Source of the DNA: an uncultured bacterium
GTDB lineage: Bacteria > Cyanobacteriota > Vampirovibrionia > Gastranaerophilales > Gastranaerophilaceae
Length of the DNA: 52,081 nt
Assembly (NCBI GenBank): GCA_903868125.1
Contig: CAIPUE010000041.1
Coordinates: forward strand, 1 to 52,081
Direction: 5' to 3'
Positions within the stretch are counted from its first letter, which is position 1. The number at the start of each line of letters is the position of its first letter. Shown one piece after another: positions 16,054 through 25,094 of this stretch. Both the position numbers and the translations under genes were made by a program. The notes under the pieces are model-generated. The model had not been told where the DNA came from. It saw only the letters and a program-made list of their open reading frames with translations, and made no database searches.

Positions 16054-17406
16054 TCAGACCTTGCCCTTACGTGCATAGTATTCTTCTATAAATCCTGTGT
16101 TAAAATTCCCCGATATAAATACATCGTCTTCAATTATGTCTTGGTGGAAAGGAATTGTTGTTTCAACGCCTGTTATAACATACTCTTTTAAGGCACGGTA
16201 CATTCTTCTGCGTGCTTCTTCTCTGTTTCTACCCCAGCAAATCAGTTTTCCTATCATTGAATCATAATAAGGCGGAATCGAATACCCCGGATAAGAGTGC
16301 GAATCTACTCTTACTCCAAATCCACCAGGGGCAACGTATCCGTCAATTTTACCCGGATTGGGCATAAAATCTTTAGCAGGGTTTTCAGCATTAATTCTAC
16401 ATTCAATAGCATGACCTCTCAATAAAACATCTTTTTGGGTGAAATCTAATTTTTCGCCCGCAGCAACTAAAATTTGCTCCCTGACAATATCAATATTAGA
16501 AATCATCTCAGAAACGCAGTGTTCTACCTGAATACGAGTGTTCATCTCCATAAAATACCATTTTTTATCGCTGTCAAGCAAAAATTCTATTGTTCCCGCA
16601 CCCTCATAGTTAATCGCTTTTGCAGCACGAATAGCCGCTTCGCCCATTTCTTTTCTTGTTTTTTCGTCAATCGCAGGAGACGGAGCTTCCTCAATCAATT
16701 TCTGGTGACGTCGTTGAATTGAGCAATCTCTTTCGCCCAAGTGAACAACATTTCCGAAACTGTCGCCTAAAATTTGAACCTCAATGTGTCTTGGGTTTTC
16801 CAAATATTTTTCGACATATACATCAGGATTTCCAAACCCGTTTTTAGCTTCTTGTTGGCACATTGTCATCAATGATTCCAGTTCGTCATCTTTTCTGACA
16901 ATTCTCATCCCTTTGCCGCCCCCGCCAGCGGTGGCTTTAATAATTATCGGGTATCCGACTTTTTTAGCAAACGCGCGAACCTCGTTAACATCCTTTACCA
17001 GCCCCGTACCCGGAGTTACGGGAACATTATGTTCCGTCATTGTTTTTCTTGCAGTAGCCTTGTCGCCCATTTTTCTCATAGCATCCGCCGAAGGCCCGAT
17101 GAATTTTATCCCATGCTGTGTGCAAATATCTACAAAATCAGCTCTTTCCGCCATAAATCCATACCCCGGATGAATAGCGTCCGCACCACACATCAAAGCA
17201 GTTGAGATAATCGCAGGGATACTCAAATAACTCTTTGTACTCTGTGCAGGACCTATGCAGTAAGCCTCCGTCGCCAAACTTACATGTAATGACTGTGCGT
17301 CCGCCTGCGAATATATCGCAACCGTCGGAATTCCCAACTCTCTACACGCTCTAATTATTCTAACGGCAATTTCGCCGCGATTTGCTATTAATACCTTTTT
17401 GAACAT
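16054..17406 (-). CDS. accC: Biotin carboxylase subunit of acetyl-CoA carboxylase
   Basis: It carboxylates the biotin on AccB with ATP and bicarbonate, the first step in making malonyl-CoA for fatty acids. The start FKKVLIANRGEIAVRIIRACRELGI is diagnostic. The ATP-grasp glycine loop reads KATAGGGGKGMR, and the active-site region includes EYLENPRHIEVQILGD, RDCSIQRRHQK, MEMNTRIQVEH. The length of 450 residues is standard. It lies downstream of accB and efp on the same strand. The 213-bp gap to accB is unusual for an accBC pair and is filled with repeat DNA. Confidence 0.97.
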   Translation of the reverse strand: MFKKVLIANRGEIAVRIIRACRELGIPTVAIYSQADAQSLHVSLATEAYCIGPAQSTKSYLSIPAIISTALMCGADAIHPGYGFMAERADFVDICTQHGIKFIGPSADAMRKMGDKATARKTMTEHNVPVTPGTGLVKDVNEVRAFAKKVGYPIIIKATAGGGGKGMRIVRKDDELESLMTMCQQEAKNGFGNPDVYVEKYLENPRHIEVQILGDSFGNVVHLGERDCSIQRRHQKLIEEAPSPAIDEKTRKEMGEAAIRAAKAINYEGAGTIEFLLDSDKKWYFMEMNTRIQVEHCVSEMISNIDIVREQILVAAGEKLDFTQKDVLLRGHAIECRINAENPAKDFMPNPGKIDGYVAPGGFGVRVDSHSYPGYSIPPYYDSMIGKLICWGRNREEARRRMYRALKEYVITGVETTIPFHQDIIEDDVFISGNFNTGFIEEYYARKGKV

Positions 17407-17619
17407 TTGTTTATACCATTACACCTACTTGTATTATTGGCGCCTTTATTAACTTTTTCGAATTACTACTTTACTTTTTAGAATTATCGGCAGTTCGGGA
17501 AAGTTTGATTTCCCTCACAGGGACGAGTTTCGCTTCTCTTACTCTTGCCGAAATTCGCTCGCATATACTTTGTTAGAGAAACCTTGGGCTTGTTGCCGCC
17601 GTTCACCGTTGACCACTAA
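17407..17619 (-). promoter_or_regulatory. accC leader with shared block and structured repeat
   Basis: Positions 17441-17491 match 25126-25176 (leader of the DUF151 nuclease) with about four mismatches in 51 bases and no gaps; 21024-21062 (leader of the nucleotidyltransferase) is a third, shorter match. Next to it, 17484-17560 resembles the accB-efp spacer (18137-18223): both have an arm CGGCA or TGGCA pairing with TGCCG or TGCCA and an inner hairpin whose stem varies (GGGAAA/TTTCCC versus GGAAAA/TTTTCC). GTTCACC-type heptamers lie at 17601-17620. No terminator is obvious, so accB may still read into accC. Confidence 0.6.
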
Positions 17620-18069
17620 CTATTCCACGTACATCAAAACTTGTCCGAACTCAACAGGCTGGCCGTCTTCGACACAAATTTCAACAATTTTCCCACTAAC
17701 ATCTGATTCGATTTCGTTCATCAATTTCATCGCTTCAATAATACAAACGACTTGACCGTCCGCGATAGTTGAGCCGACTTCGACAAAAGGTTTTGAATCC
17801 GGCGACGGAGATTTATAAAAAGTCCCAACCATCGGCGAAGTTATTGGCTTGCCTTTTTTAACTTCCATCGGAGTGCAAACAAAAGCATCAGCAGATGCGT
17901 TCATTCCTTGCATTGTAGAAGCTGAAACAACCGTAGAGGCAGCTCCTGCAACCACTTCTTTTTCTTTCTTGAGCACGATTTCTTTATCGCCGTCTTTTAA
18001 TGAAATTTCAGTTAATTCATTTTCAGTCAACAAATCTGCTAATTCTTGTATGTATTTTTTTTCAAACAT
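17620..18069 (-). CDS. accB: Biotin carboxyl carrier protein of acetyl-CoA carboxylase
   Basis: The C-terminal biotinyl domain carries the carboxyl group between AccC and the carboxyltransferase. The biotinylation motif EAMKLMNE places the modified lysine at K115. [25 protein letters not shown] is the usual thumb-containing sequence of bacterial AccB. Residues 1-35 are the conserved N-terminal helix region and 40-62 an Ala/Ser-rich linker. The length of 149 residues is normal. It sits between efp and accC, an arrangement common in bacteria. Confidence 0.97.
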   Translation of the reverse strand: MFEKKYIQELADLLTENELTEISLKDGDKEIVLKKEKEVVAGAASTVVSASTMQGMNASADAFVCTPMEVKKGKPITSPMVGTFYKSPSPDSKPFVEVGSTIADGQVVCIIEAMKLMNEIESDVSGKIVEICVEDGQPVEFGQVLMYVE

Positions 18070-18092
18070 TTTTTAATCCCCTTTTAATGTTG

Positions 18093-18223
18093 TTGGGTTA
18101 GAAAACCCAACCTACTTGACTTAATTTTGTCTTGGATTATTGGCAGTTCGGAAAAATGTCATTTTCCTCACTAGGACGTGCTGGGTTCGCTTCACTCACA
18201 CGGCGCACTTGCCAAAATCCGCT
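18093..18223. repeat. Hairpin repeat and structured repeat between efp and accB
   Basis: TTGGGTT (18093-18099), loop AGAA, AACCCAA (18104-18110), then CCTACTTG form one member of the CTACTT hairpin family, 24 bases before the accB start in transcription order. From 18137 to 18223 runs the second copy of the structured repeat also present before accC; it ends exactly at the efp stop codon. Confidence 0.7.
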
Positions 18224-18779
18224 AACATCTATCTAAATACTCGTTTGTTCTTGTATCAACTCTTATTTTATCTCCGTTTTGAACGAAGAAAGGAACGTTA
18301 ACAATCGCACCTGTTTCAGTTGTTGCACGTTTTGTGCCGCCTTGTGCCGTGTTTCCTTTTTCAGCTGGCGGGGTGTCAACAATTTCCAACTCAACCTGCA
18401 TAGGTAAATCAACCCCGATAACTTTACCATCGTGGAGCAGTACGGAAAGATTCATATTTTCTTTCAAATATTTTATGCCATCACCGATTTGAGCCTGCGA
18501 AAGTGAAATTTGTTCATAATTTTCAGTATCCATCATTACGAAATCAGCACCCTCTTTGTACAAATATTGCATTGCACGTCTATCCAACATCGCTTTCATA
18601 ACCTTTTCACCGGCTCTGAAAGTTTTTTCTACAACGTTTCCGCTTGAAACATTTTTCAACTTTGTTCTGACAAACGCTGCGCCTTTACCCGGTTTTACAT
18701 GCAAAAACTCTATTACAGCCCAAAGCCCGTTATCAAGTTCCAATGTCAAACCCGTTTTTAAATCGTTTACCGAAATCAT
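18222..18779 (-). CDS. efp: Translation elongation factor P
   Basis: EF-P relieves ribosome stalling at polyproline. Domain I carries the loop PGKGAAFVRTKLKN with the modifiable lysine at K32, and the C-terminal OB domain has GDGIKYLKENMNLSVLLHDGKVIGVDLP and ends in VDTRTNEYL. At 185 residues it is a normal EF-P. No epmA or epmB is seen in the window. The ATG follows TAGGAGTAAAAG, a strong ribosome site, and a TATAAT lies close upstream on the same strand (about 18803). It is probably the first gene of efp-accB-accC. Confidence 0.97.
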   Translation of the reverse strand: MISVNDLKTGLTLELDNGLWAVIEFLHVKPGKGAAFVRTKLKNVSSGNVVEKTFRAGEKVMKAMLDRRAMQYLYKEGADFVMMDTENYEQISLSQAQIGDGIKYLKENMNLSVLLHDGKVIGVDLPMQVELEIVDTPPAEKGNTAQGGTKRATTETGAIVNVPFFVQNGDKIRVDTRTNEYLDRC

Positions 18780-18900
18780 CTTTTACTCCTATTAGCTATT
18801 ATAATATTATTTTTCAATGGTATCATAAACAAGCCGATTTTCAAATTTTCTTAACAATTAGGTTGCTTGTCTTAAAAAAATGGAGTATTATTAGTTGAGT

Positions 18901-18928
18901 GTGAAAAGTGAAAGGTGAAAAGTGAAAG
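18901..18928. repeat. GTGAAAR heptamer array overlapping the rsgA start
   Basis: Four exact-length units GTGAAAA, GTGAAAG, GTGAAAA, GTGAAAG. The last unit supplies the GTG start codon of rsgA, and the purine-rich units AAAGGTG provide the ribosome site, so repeat number could affect translation. Confidence 0.85.
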
Positions 18929-19950
18929 GACAAATCCTAAAAATACATTCGGATTTTTATTATGTGAAATTCGCAGATAATGCGGAGGTTTTTGAATGTA
19001 AAATCAGGGAGGTTTTAAAAAAGCAGAAACAAAAAGTTCTTGTCGGCGATTTTGTTGAATGTACAGACATTAATTTGAACAAAAAAACTGCAGTTATTGA
19101 AAAAATCTTCTCGAGAAAGAATTTCCTCACTCGCCCGAGTGTCGCGAATGTTGAACAGGTTATAATTATTTCGTCAATAAAAGAACCTGATTTGGATTTT
19201 GAACAACTTAATCGCTATATTTCCTTGGCGAAATACCACAAGATTAAGACAAAATTGTGTTTTAACAAAAATGACCTTGCCGAAGACGACAGCATTATTG
19301 AAAAAATCTTCGGGATTTACGAGCCTTTGGGATTTGAGATAGTTTTCACCTCGGCGTTGGAAAAACTTGGGATTGAAGATTTTACGGAAATTTTGGGAAA
19401 TAAAATGACTGTATTTTGCGGAAATTCAGGCGTCGGAAAATCCAGCTTGATAAATTCAATTTCTCCTAATTTGAACATAAAAACAAAGCAGGTTAGCGAG
19501 AAAACAAGTCGCGGAACCCACACGACAAGACATTGCGAAATAATTGAAATTAAACGCGGGAAAAAAAATATAAAAATAATTGACACCCCTGGATTTAGTA
19601 ATTTAAAGTTTGATTTTTTACTTCCAAATCAGATTGATGAATTATTCGATGAGATAAAAAAACACAAAAGCGGATGCAAGTTCAAAGACTGCCTGCATAT
19701 TAAGGAAGAAAACTGTAACGTGCTTGCAAACCTTAGCGAAATAGATATTTCAAGATATCAAAGCTATCTTTCGTTTGTTCAGGAGGCGAAAGAGTTTAAA
19801 GAAAAAATAAAAATGCAAGGAACAAAAAAGGAGACTTCGCAAAAGCAAGGATTAAACAAACAAGTCGCCAAAATCAGTACACGCAAACGCCAATCTGCAA
19901 GAAATACGCTTAGACAGAATATTTATAAGGATTTTGAGTCCGTTGAATAA
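18922..19950 (+). CDS. rsgA: Ribosome small subunit GTPase RsgA (YjeQ)
   Basis: RsgA is a circularly permuted GTPase that checks 30S maturation. An N-terminal OB domain (residues about 1-75) precedes the GTPase core in the order G4-G5-G1-G3: FNKNDLA near 114, GNSGVGKSS at 167-175, and DTPGF. The Zn motif is CKFKDCLHIKEENC. The last 40 residues are strongly basic (KISTRKRQSARN), suited to rRNA binding. The start is GTG at 18922, in the heptamer array; no ATG fits better. At 342 residues it is of usual size. Confidence 0.94.
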   Translation: MKGQILKIHSDFYYVKFADNAEVFECKIREVLKKQKQKVLVGDFVECTDINLNKKTAVIEKIFSRKNFLTRPSVANVEQVIIISSIKEPDLDFEQLNRYISLAKYHKIKTKLCFNKNDLAEDDSIIEKIFGIYEPLGFEIVFTSALEKLGIEDFTEILGNKMTVFCGNSGVGKSSLINSISPNLNIKTKQVSEKTSRGTHTTRHCEIIEIKRGKKNIKIIDTPGFSNLKFDFLLPNQIDELFDEIKKHKSGCKFKDCLHIKEENCNVLANLSEIDISRYQSYLSFVQEAKEFKEKIKMQGTKKETSQKQGLNKQVAKISTRKRQSARNTLRQNIYKDFESVE

Positions 19951-19983
19951 TATCACTATATTTTCAGATTCTATCCCGAAAAA

Positions 19984-20991
19984 TCAAGTATAAACCCCTT
20001 GAGAAATTATTTTGTTAGGACCAATAACTTGATTTATCATATCAGTTTTAATCTCGCTATGAGATGCAATAATGCAATTCTCAAGCTTTACATCATTTTT
20101 TATTTCAACATCGTCCCAAATTATGCAATTTTCCAATATAACATTTTTCCCAATTATACAATTATCGCCGATTGTGTTAAATCCAATAAGCGAAGCACTC
20201 GGAGCAATATAGCTTTTACCGCTGATATAAGTACCATTTGAAGCTTTTATTATTCCTGAATGATTGATTTTGTATAAATTATTAAATAAATCCTGCGTCG
20301 ATTGGGCATATTGAGCAATCGTTCCTATATCACTCCAATAATCATCTACGGAAAAAGTATTTATTTTTACTCCCTGAGCTAAAAGATTAGGAAATACATT
20401 TTTAGCAAAATCATAAAATACATTTTCAGGGATATAATCAAAAATTTTGTAATTAAAAATGTATATTCCCGTATTAATACAATCACTTTTTGCTTCTTTT
20501 ATTGACGGTTTTTCTTGAAATTCGGATATAAAACCATCCTCATCAGTTACAACTACTCCAAAATGAGGAATTTCCTCCATAGCTATTTTCTTAACCCCGA
20601 TGGTTGCAATAGAGCCCGACTTTTTGTGGGAGGCTATCCCTGCCTCTAAATCTGCATTTGAAAGTCCATCTGCGGATAAAATTAAAAAATCCTCTCCTTC
20701 CTCAAAGAAAAATTGGCATTTTTTAACCCCACCTGCCGTTCCCGACAATTTATGCTCGTGAACATAACTAAAATTTATCCCCATATCGTTGTCTTTATAA
20801 CGTTCTATAATTTTTTCCGCTTTATAATGAGTATTTGCAACGACATCTTTTATGTCAATCGCTGATAATTTTTCGAGTAATATATCCATAATAGGTCGAT
20901 TTGCAATAGGCACAAGTGGTTTTGGAACCTCTTGTGTCAACGGATCCAATCTTGACCCGACACCTGCCGCCATTATCATCGCTTTTTTCAT
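19984..20991 (-). CDS. Sugar-1-phosphate nucleotidyltransferase
   Basis: The N-terminal domain has the nucleotidyltransferase signature MAAGVGSRLDPLTQEVPKP (residues 8-26), NRPIMDILLEKL, and SADGLSN for metal binding. After about residue 240 there are hexapeptide-like repeats forming a left-handed beta helix (IAPSASLIGFNTIGDNCIIGKNVILEN is partly regular). It probably activates mannose or glucose phosphate for polysaccharide. The ATG at 20991 is chosen over 21006 because the nucleotide-binding core starts there and GAGGTG precedes it. Its leader shares sequence with two other genes. Confidence 0.88.
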   Translation of the reverse strand: MKKAMIMAAGVGSRLDPLTQEVPKPLVPIANRPIMDILLEKLSAIDIKDVVANTHYKAEKIIERYKDNDMGINFSYVHEHKLSGTAGGVKKCQFFFEEGEDFLILSADGLSNADLEAGIASHKKSGSIATIGVKKIAMEEIPHFGVVVTDEDGFISEFQEKPSIKEAKSDCINTGIYIFNYKIFDYIPENVFYDFAKNVFPNLLAQGVKINTFSVDDYWSDIGTIAQYAQSTQDLFNNLYKINHSGIIKASNGTYISGKSYIAPSASLIGFNTIGDNCIIGKNVILENCIIWDDVEIKNDVKLENCIIASHSEIKTDMINQVIGPNKIISQGVYT

Positions 20992-21062
20992 TTTACACCT
21001 CAACACGAATTCTTTTGTTTTCGCGCCTTTACAAGTTTTTTCGAATTACTGGTTTACTTGGC
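20992..21062 (-). promoter_or_regulatory. Leader shared with accC and DUF151 nuclease genes
   Basis: On the plus strand CGCCTTTACAAG..TTTTTTCGAATTACT..TTTACTT (21024-21058) matches 25126-25165 and 17441-17480. The part nearer the gene, ACCTCAACACGAA (20996-21008), is identical to 25099-25111. The match therefore extends from upstream DNA into the ribosome-site region of two genes. Confidence 0.55.
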
Positions 21063-21092
21063 TGAAAAGGTGAAAAGTTGAATGGGTGAAAA
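21061..21092. repeat. Octamer array GGTGAAAA/GTTGAATG
   Basis: Four 8-bp units: GCTGAAAA, GGTGAAAA, GTTGAATG, GGTGAAAA. It continues into a T-rich stretch with CCTTTTT units to about 21125. It lies between the divergent nucleotidyltransferase and TadE genes. Confidence 0.75.
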
Positions 21093-21162
21093 GTTTTGTC
21101 TTTTCCCTTTTTACTTTTGCCTTTTTCTATTTTCTCATGAAATATTAATTTTTTCAAATATT

Positions 21163-21190
21163 TTAGACTTTTTTTTAAATATAGTATAAA
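21163..21190 (+). promoter_or_regulatory. Probable promoter of the TadE/TadG genes
   Basis: TTAGAC (21163-21168), 16-bp spacer, TATAAA (21185-21190). The TadE ATG is at 21199, so the transcript leader would be very short and no Shine-Dalgarno fits before the ATG. Confidence 0.45.
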
Positions 21191-21198
21191 ATTAAGTC

Positions 21199-22314
21199 AT
21201 GAATCTGGTGGAAAAAAGAAAAAAGAAGAAAGCTCAACAATTAGTTGAATTTTTATTGGTTGTTCCTTTTATTGTTATAATTTTAGGGATACTAACCGAA
21301 TATGCTTATGCTTTGAATATTAATATGACGCTGAATGATGCTTTGAAAACAGTTGCTTCATCAATTTATGGGAATATCAAACCCGGAATGACGCAAAGTG
21401 ATATTAAAACCGCCTTACAAAATAATCTCATAACATATTTAAACGATAATAGGGTTCCGACAAATAGCGAAAATAATGTAACCGTAGGTTATTTTATTAG
21501 TGGTCAAACTGCTGTATTTATGGCATCTTATACTTATATTCCGGCGTTCACTCTGCCTAATGTTTATTTTAAAGTTCTACCGGATAAATTCAATTTTTTC
21601 ACCACATCTGCTGTTCCAAGCGCTTTTTTGAATGAAAATAACTATAACACAAGTATTGATTCTTCGGTTCTGGATGGTATTTGGTCAAGCACTGCAAGTT
21701 TTTCCAGCCTTGATAGCTTCAATGACTCCAAAAAAGGAATTATGAAAGACACCGATGGGCGTGAAAATATGATTTTTTTAGTTCCAACTACAGCGCCCGA
21801 CTTGACAAAAGCTTATATACTTGTGGATTGGGATGGAGCTATGAAAAAAAACTTTGGCGGCGACGTATATGTCTTAAATGCTGACGATGGCGGAGTTTAT
21901 GAATGTTCTTCATCAGCTTGTACCTCTGCCAGCAAAACGTTTTTTAGTTATCTGACAGAAAACAATTATTACAATATAACCTTTGTTCATGATAATGAAA
22001 CGCCAAATGATTTGAATACGTTGAGCGATTATTGGATTGAACCGTCGGGTTCAACGGACATTTCTGCCAATTCTGTCGACGGGATTTTAAAAAGAGCCTT
22101 GAGTTTAATTAATGCAAGCAATTTAAGTATCGGAAATTACGACAATATAAATGTTTCAGCTTATAATAGTGATATTTCCAATTCGAATGAATATCAGATG
22201 AGTAGTTTTGGTTCTATGGTATTTATTTATAATTCAGAAGACAGCATTGGTGATATAATAGGTGGAGAATCTGCGCCGGCTTATGATTATGATTTTGGAA
22301 GCAAGGTGAATTGA
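21199..22314 (+). CDS. TadE-like pilus/secretion protein
   Basis: The N-terminus has the TadE pattern: a short basic lead (MNLVEKRKKKKAQQ), the Glu of LVEFLLVVPF, and a single hydrophobic helix to about residue 40. After it comes a long, Ser/Asn/Asp-rich extracellular part of about 330 residues that is not recognised. TadE/TadG are minor pilin-like proteins in Flp pilus systems. At 371 residues it is larger than typical TadE (about 150-200). It overlaps the start of the TadG-like gene by one base (TGATG). No Tad ATPase or prepilin peptidase gene is in the window. Confidence 0.75.
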   Translation: MNLVEKRKKKKAQQLVEFLLVVPFIVIILGILTEYAYALNINMTLNDALKTVASSIYGNIKPGMTQSDIKTALQNNLITYLNDNRVPTNSENNVTVGYFISGQTAVFMASYTYIPAFTLPNVYFKVLPDKFNFFTTSAVPSAFLNENNYNTSIDSSVLDGIWSSTASFSSLDSFNDSKKGIMKDTDGRENMIFLVPTTAPDLTKAYILVDWDGAMKKNFGGDVYVLNADDGGVYECSSSACTSASKTFFSYLTENNYYNITFVHDNETPNDLNTLSDYWIEPSGSTDISANSVDGILKRALSLINASNLSIGNYDNINVSAYNSDISNSNEYQMSSFGSMVFIYNSEDSIGDIIGGESAPAYDYDFGSKVN

Positions 22315-23440
22315 TGAGTAAAAAAAGTGCAAGCGCAACTGTTTATATAATATTTTTTATAGTCATATTTTTGGCTCTAACGACGTTTGCAGTAGACGGA
22401 GCAATTGTACTGACAAACAGGGTAAAACTACAAAACTTAACAGAATCAACAGCACTCGCCGCCGCTGCTGAATTTAATTATTCATCAACTGCCTCTGCTG
22501 CTGATATCAGGCAAAAGGTTTCAGACACGGCAAACGAAACTTTTGAACTTCTCAATAAAGACGGCTTACAAGTTGCAATGATTAATGTTGATGTGAGTGA
22601 TACATCAAATAAAGTTTTAATCAAAACAAGTATGGTTTCACGTCCATTTTTCTTAGCTTTTCTAGGCGTTAGCGGAATAAATCTGGAAGCAAAAGCTTGT
22701 GCGGTAAGTGAAATACTGCCAATCAGCGCCAACTATTCGGGAATAAACTGGCTTAGCGCCGGCGCGGCTTATTTATCCGATATCTTATCCAAAGACTTGA
22801 ATCTAAACGATACAGCTATATTAATCCCATTGGGTGATTTTGCATCTGCCAGCTATGACTTGGCTGCAGGATACGTAAATTTTGGTTTAATCGAGTCTCA
22901 AGACGATAACCCTTTAAGTTTAGGTCCAGGGGGCTTTATAACAATAAAACTTCCCGCTCCGATTGTTGATAAGCCGGGTGCTGATTTATTTATTAAAGAA
23001 ACAGGCTCACTTGAAGGCTATTTCGTTTTTGCAGGGCTGGATAATAACCCTGCAAATCCTTATGTGCACAGCAATCAACCTGGAGACGGAATTGCTTGGC
23101 TTAATATATAAGTTGCTCGGGAACACCTGAAAAAGCAGACTCGGGTAATCTTATCGGAGCTTACACTGCCGCAACAGAAAGCGCTACACTCGGAAATCAG
23201 GATAAATTTTACGGAAGTGGATATTTTGATATCGGTGCAAGTTGTGTCGATGGAATTTCCATGGCGAAATATATAAGAATTGTCGATGATAATAACGAAA
23301 GTGCTTTTGTTACAAGTGATGCAAGCACATATTATAAGACAATGTTGTACGGAGAAGCTTCCAGCACAACTTCAGGCGCAGATATAGATGCCGTAAGCGT
23401 CTTAAACCATGTTAAACTAATAGCTGCATCAAGTTTTTGA
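22314..23440 (+). pseudogene. TadG-like protein, frameshifted
   Basis: The first part (22314-23111) has the TadG N-terminal helix and the motif AVDGAIVLTNRVKLQNLTESTALAAAAEFN, where TadG loses its first transmembrane segment into pseudopilin-like packing. The frame then stops at TAA 23109-23111. In another frame, coding continues without a break from about 23105 to TGA at 23438-23440 for roughly 110 residues, with similar Gly/Ser/Asp-rich composition (CSGTPEKADSGNLIGAYTAA). Removing one TA from AATATATAAG at the junction restores a single protein of about 374 residues. Either the gene is broken, it is a switchable TA tract, or the base call is wrong. Confidence 0.75.
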
Positions 23441-23478
23441 AATTCAAAGACCTGAAACCCAATTCGCCGTTTGTCCCT

Positions 23479-23745
23479 TTATTCGTTTTCATCCTTTTGT
23501 TTATTTATAAGTGATTGGATTTTTTCCATTATTTCGTCACTCTTTTTCTGTAAATCAGAAACGACTGTATCGGCTTTGTCTTGAATATCTTTTACCGTTT
23601 TATCTGTTTTTTTGACAACTTCTTTTGAAGCATCCAGCAACAAATCTCTTGTTTCTTCACCGGACTGAGGCGCAAGAAGTATCCCCGCGATTGCACCAAG
23701 TGCACCGCCTACAACAAAACCTGCTAAAAATTTACCTGCTGACAT
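23479..23745 (-). CDS. YtxH-domain protein, copy 2
   Basis: This 88-residue protein has one Gly/Ala-rich membrane helix (AGFVVGGALGAIAGILLAPQSGEETR) and a charged helical, probably coiled-coil tail. That is the YtxH pattern found in stress-linked small membrane proteins. It is the third gene of a three-gene operon with the DUF948 protein and the other YtxH protein. AAGGAGAAA precedes the ATG. Its biochemical role is unknown for the family. Confidence 0.85.
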   Translation of the reverse strand: MSAGKFLAGFVVGGALGAIAGILLAPQSGEETRDLLLDASKEVVKKTDKTVKDIQDKADTVVSDLQKKSDEIMEKIQSLINKQKDENE

Positions 23746-23780
23746 ATTTTTCTCCTTTTTTTATATTTCTGCTTGTAATT

Positions 23781-24161
23781 TTATTTTTTCAAAAATAATT
23801 TTGCTACTGTTACCAACCCCTTAACAAAGCCTTTTATTAAGCCTCCGGAAAGATTTTTGGCACGAGTAAAAGCTAAAGTACCCACCCCTAATACATTTTC
23901 AAAAAGTTTGGCTAGACTATCTACTTGTTTATCCGCATTTTGTGCTATAGAATTTATACTTTTAAGTGTATTATTAAGTTCTTGCATCGTTGGTTTCAGT
24001 TCAGACTTAACAATGGTAGTAGTTTCATCTATATTTCTTGTTAATTTCGATAAATCAAATAACAACTTCACCAAAAACCCACCGATGATTATGAACATAA
24101 CTCCGGTTGAAATTATTAAAAAAGCCAACCCTTGACTCAAAAATGTTTGTGATATATCCAT
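23781..24161 (-). CDS. DUF948-like membrane protein
   Basis: A membrane helix at about residues 11-35 (GLAFLIISTGVMFIIIGGFLVKLLFD) is followed by a long heptad-rich helix (LTRNIDETTTIVKSELKPTMQELNNTLKSI) and a short Gly-containing, Lys-ending tail. This agrees with DUF948 proteins, which typically neighbour YtxH genes. It may form a membrane-anchored coiled coil. It sits between the two YtxH genes with small gaps, so the three are very probably co-transcribed. Confidence 0.8.
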   Translation of the reverse strand: MDISQTFLSQGLAFLIISTGVMFIIIGGFLVKLLFDLSKLTRNIDETTTIVKSELKPTMQELNNTLKSINSIAQNADKQVDSLAKLFENVLGVGTLAFTRAKNLSGGLIKGFVKGLVTVAKLFLKK

Positions 24162-24188
24162 TATTGCCCTTTCCTAAATATAATGACC

Positions 24189-24500
24189 CTAGTTAAAATC
24201 ATATTCGGTATCTTCAAGTTCTTTTGCTTTTTGCAGTTTTTTGGATTTCAGCATATAGTTTAACTTTCTATACTGTCTTTCCATTTTATATTTAACCAAA
24301 TCTATTGATTCTAATGCTTGTTTTTTAGCTTCTTTAACTTCAGGGGAATGTTTTTCAGCCAAATCAGAAACAACTTCTTTAAGCTCATTTCTTGATTCTT
24401 CTCCTGGCTTTGGAGCATACAAAACACCGGCAATAATTCCGCCGATAACTCCTGCGAAAAGCCCTAGACCAAAGCTAATCGAATTATTTTTTTTGCTCAT
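24189..24500 (-). CDS. YtxH-domain protein, copy 1
   Basis: The N-terminal SISFGLGLFAGVIGGIIAGVLYAPKPGEESR is the YtxH transmembrane signature with its PGEE turn. The following 70 residues are charged and helical. It is the first gene of the operon with DUF948 and a second YtxH protein. The ATG follows GAGGTGAACA. Confidence 0.85.
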   Translation of the reverse strand: MSKKNNSISFGLGLFAGVIGGIIAGVLYAPKPGEESRNELKEVVSDLAEKHSPEVKEAKKQALESIDLVKYKMERQYRKLNYMLKSKKLQKAKELEDTEYDFN

Positions 24501-24584
24501 TGTTCACCTCGTCTTTCATTTTTCAACCAGTATAACATGCTTTTATAAAAATACAATCACCAAAACAGTTGAGTGATTGAAGTA

Positions 24585-25094
24585 CTACTGCTCAGAATCA
24601 GGGTAATCTTTTAACAATTTTTCAAAATCAGACGGTTTAACACTTTGGATAAAATCTTTAAATTCCTTTGATTCTTCTTCATCTTTGGCAGAATCCGTAG
24701 AAACAGAACCGTTAGCTAGCACATTTGCGGTAACAAAAATAGGCGCATCAATTCTTATAGCAACGGCAATCGCATCAGAAGGTCTTGCATCGACTCCGAC
24801 TTCTTTTCCGTCTTTGTCAACCAAAACAAGCGTCGCAAAATAGGTTTCTTTTTCAACGTCGTTAATCTCAATCCTATCCAGCTTATAACCTGTTTTCTGG
24901 ATAATATTGATAACCAAATCATGGGTCATAGGCCTTGCAACGGCAATATTTTCAATTTTTCTTATAATCGCGCTCGCTTCGGCTGAACCAATCCAAATAG
25001 GCAAAGCCTTTCTGTTCTCCTTGTCGTGCAAAACTACAATCGGCGAACCTGTTCTTGTATCAAGGGCAATACCCATTACTCTCATTTCTATCAT
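24585..25094 (-). CDS. Bifunctional nuclease family protein (DUF151)
   Basis: The DUF151/BFN fold is visible: VLHDKENRKALPIWIGSAEASAI, then MTHDLVINIIQKTGYKLDRIEIND, and the conserved VDARPSDAIAVAIRIDAPIFV. Plant and Thermotoga members cut DNA or RNA, but the physiological role is not settled. Homologues are common in cyanobacteria and other phyla. The C-terminal 35 residues are acidic, of the type ESKEFKDFIQSVKPSDF. The leader carries the block shared with accC and the nucleotidyltransferase. Confidence 0.92.
   Translation of the reverse strand: MIEMRVMGIALDTRTGSPIVVLHDKENRKALPIWIGSAEASAIIRKIENIAVARPMTHDLVINIIQKTGYKLDRIEINDVEKETYFATLVLVDKDGKEVGVDARPSDAIAVAIRIDAPIFVTANVLANGSVSTDSAKDEEESKEFKDFIQSVKPSDFEKLLKDYPDSEQ

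Noticed and set aside
17470-17495. GCCGATAA in two of the shared leaders looks like a sigma-28 -10 box.
   Set aside because: No TAAA-type -35 at the usual distance in either copy; more likely part of the repeat.
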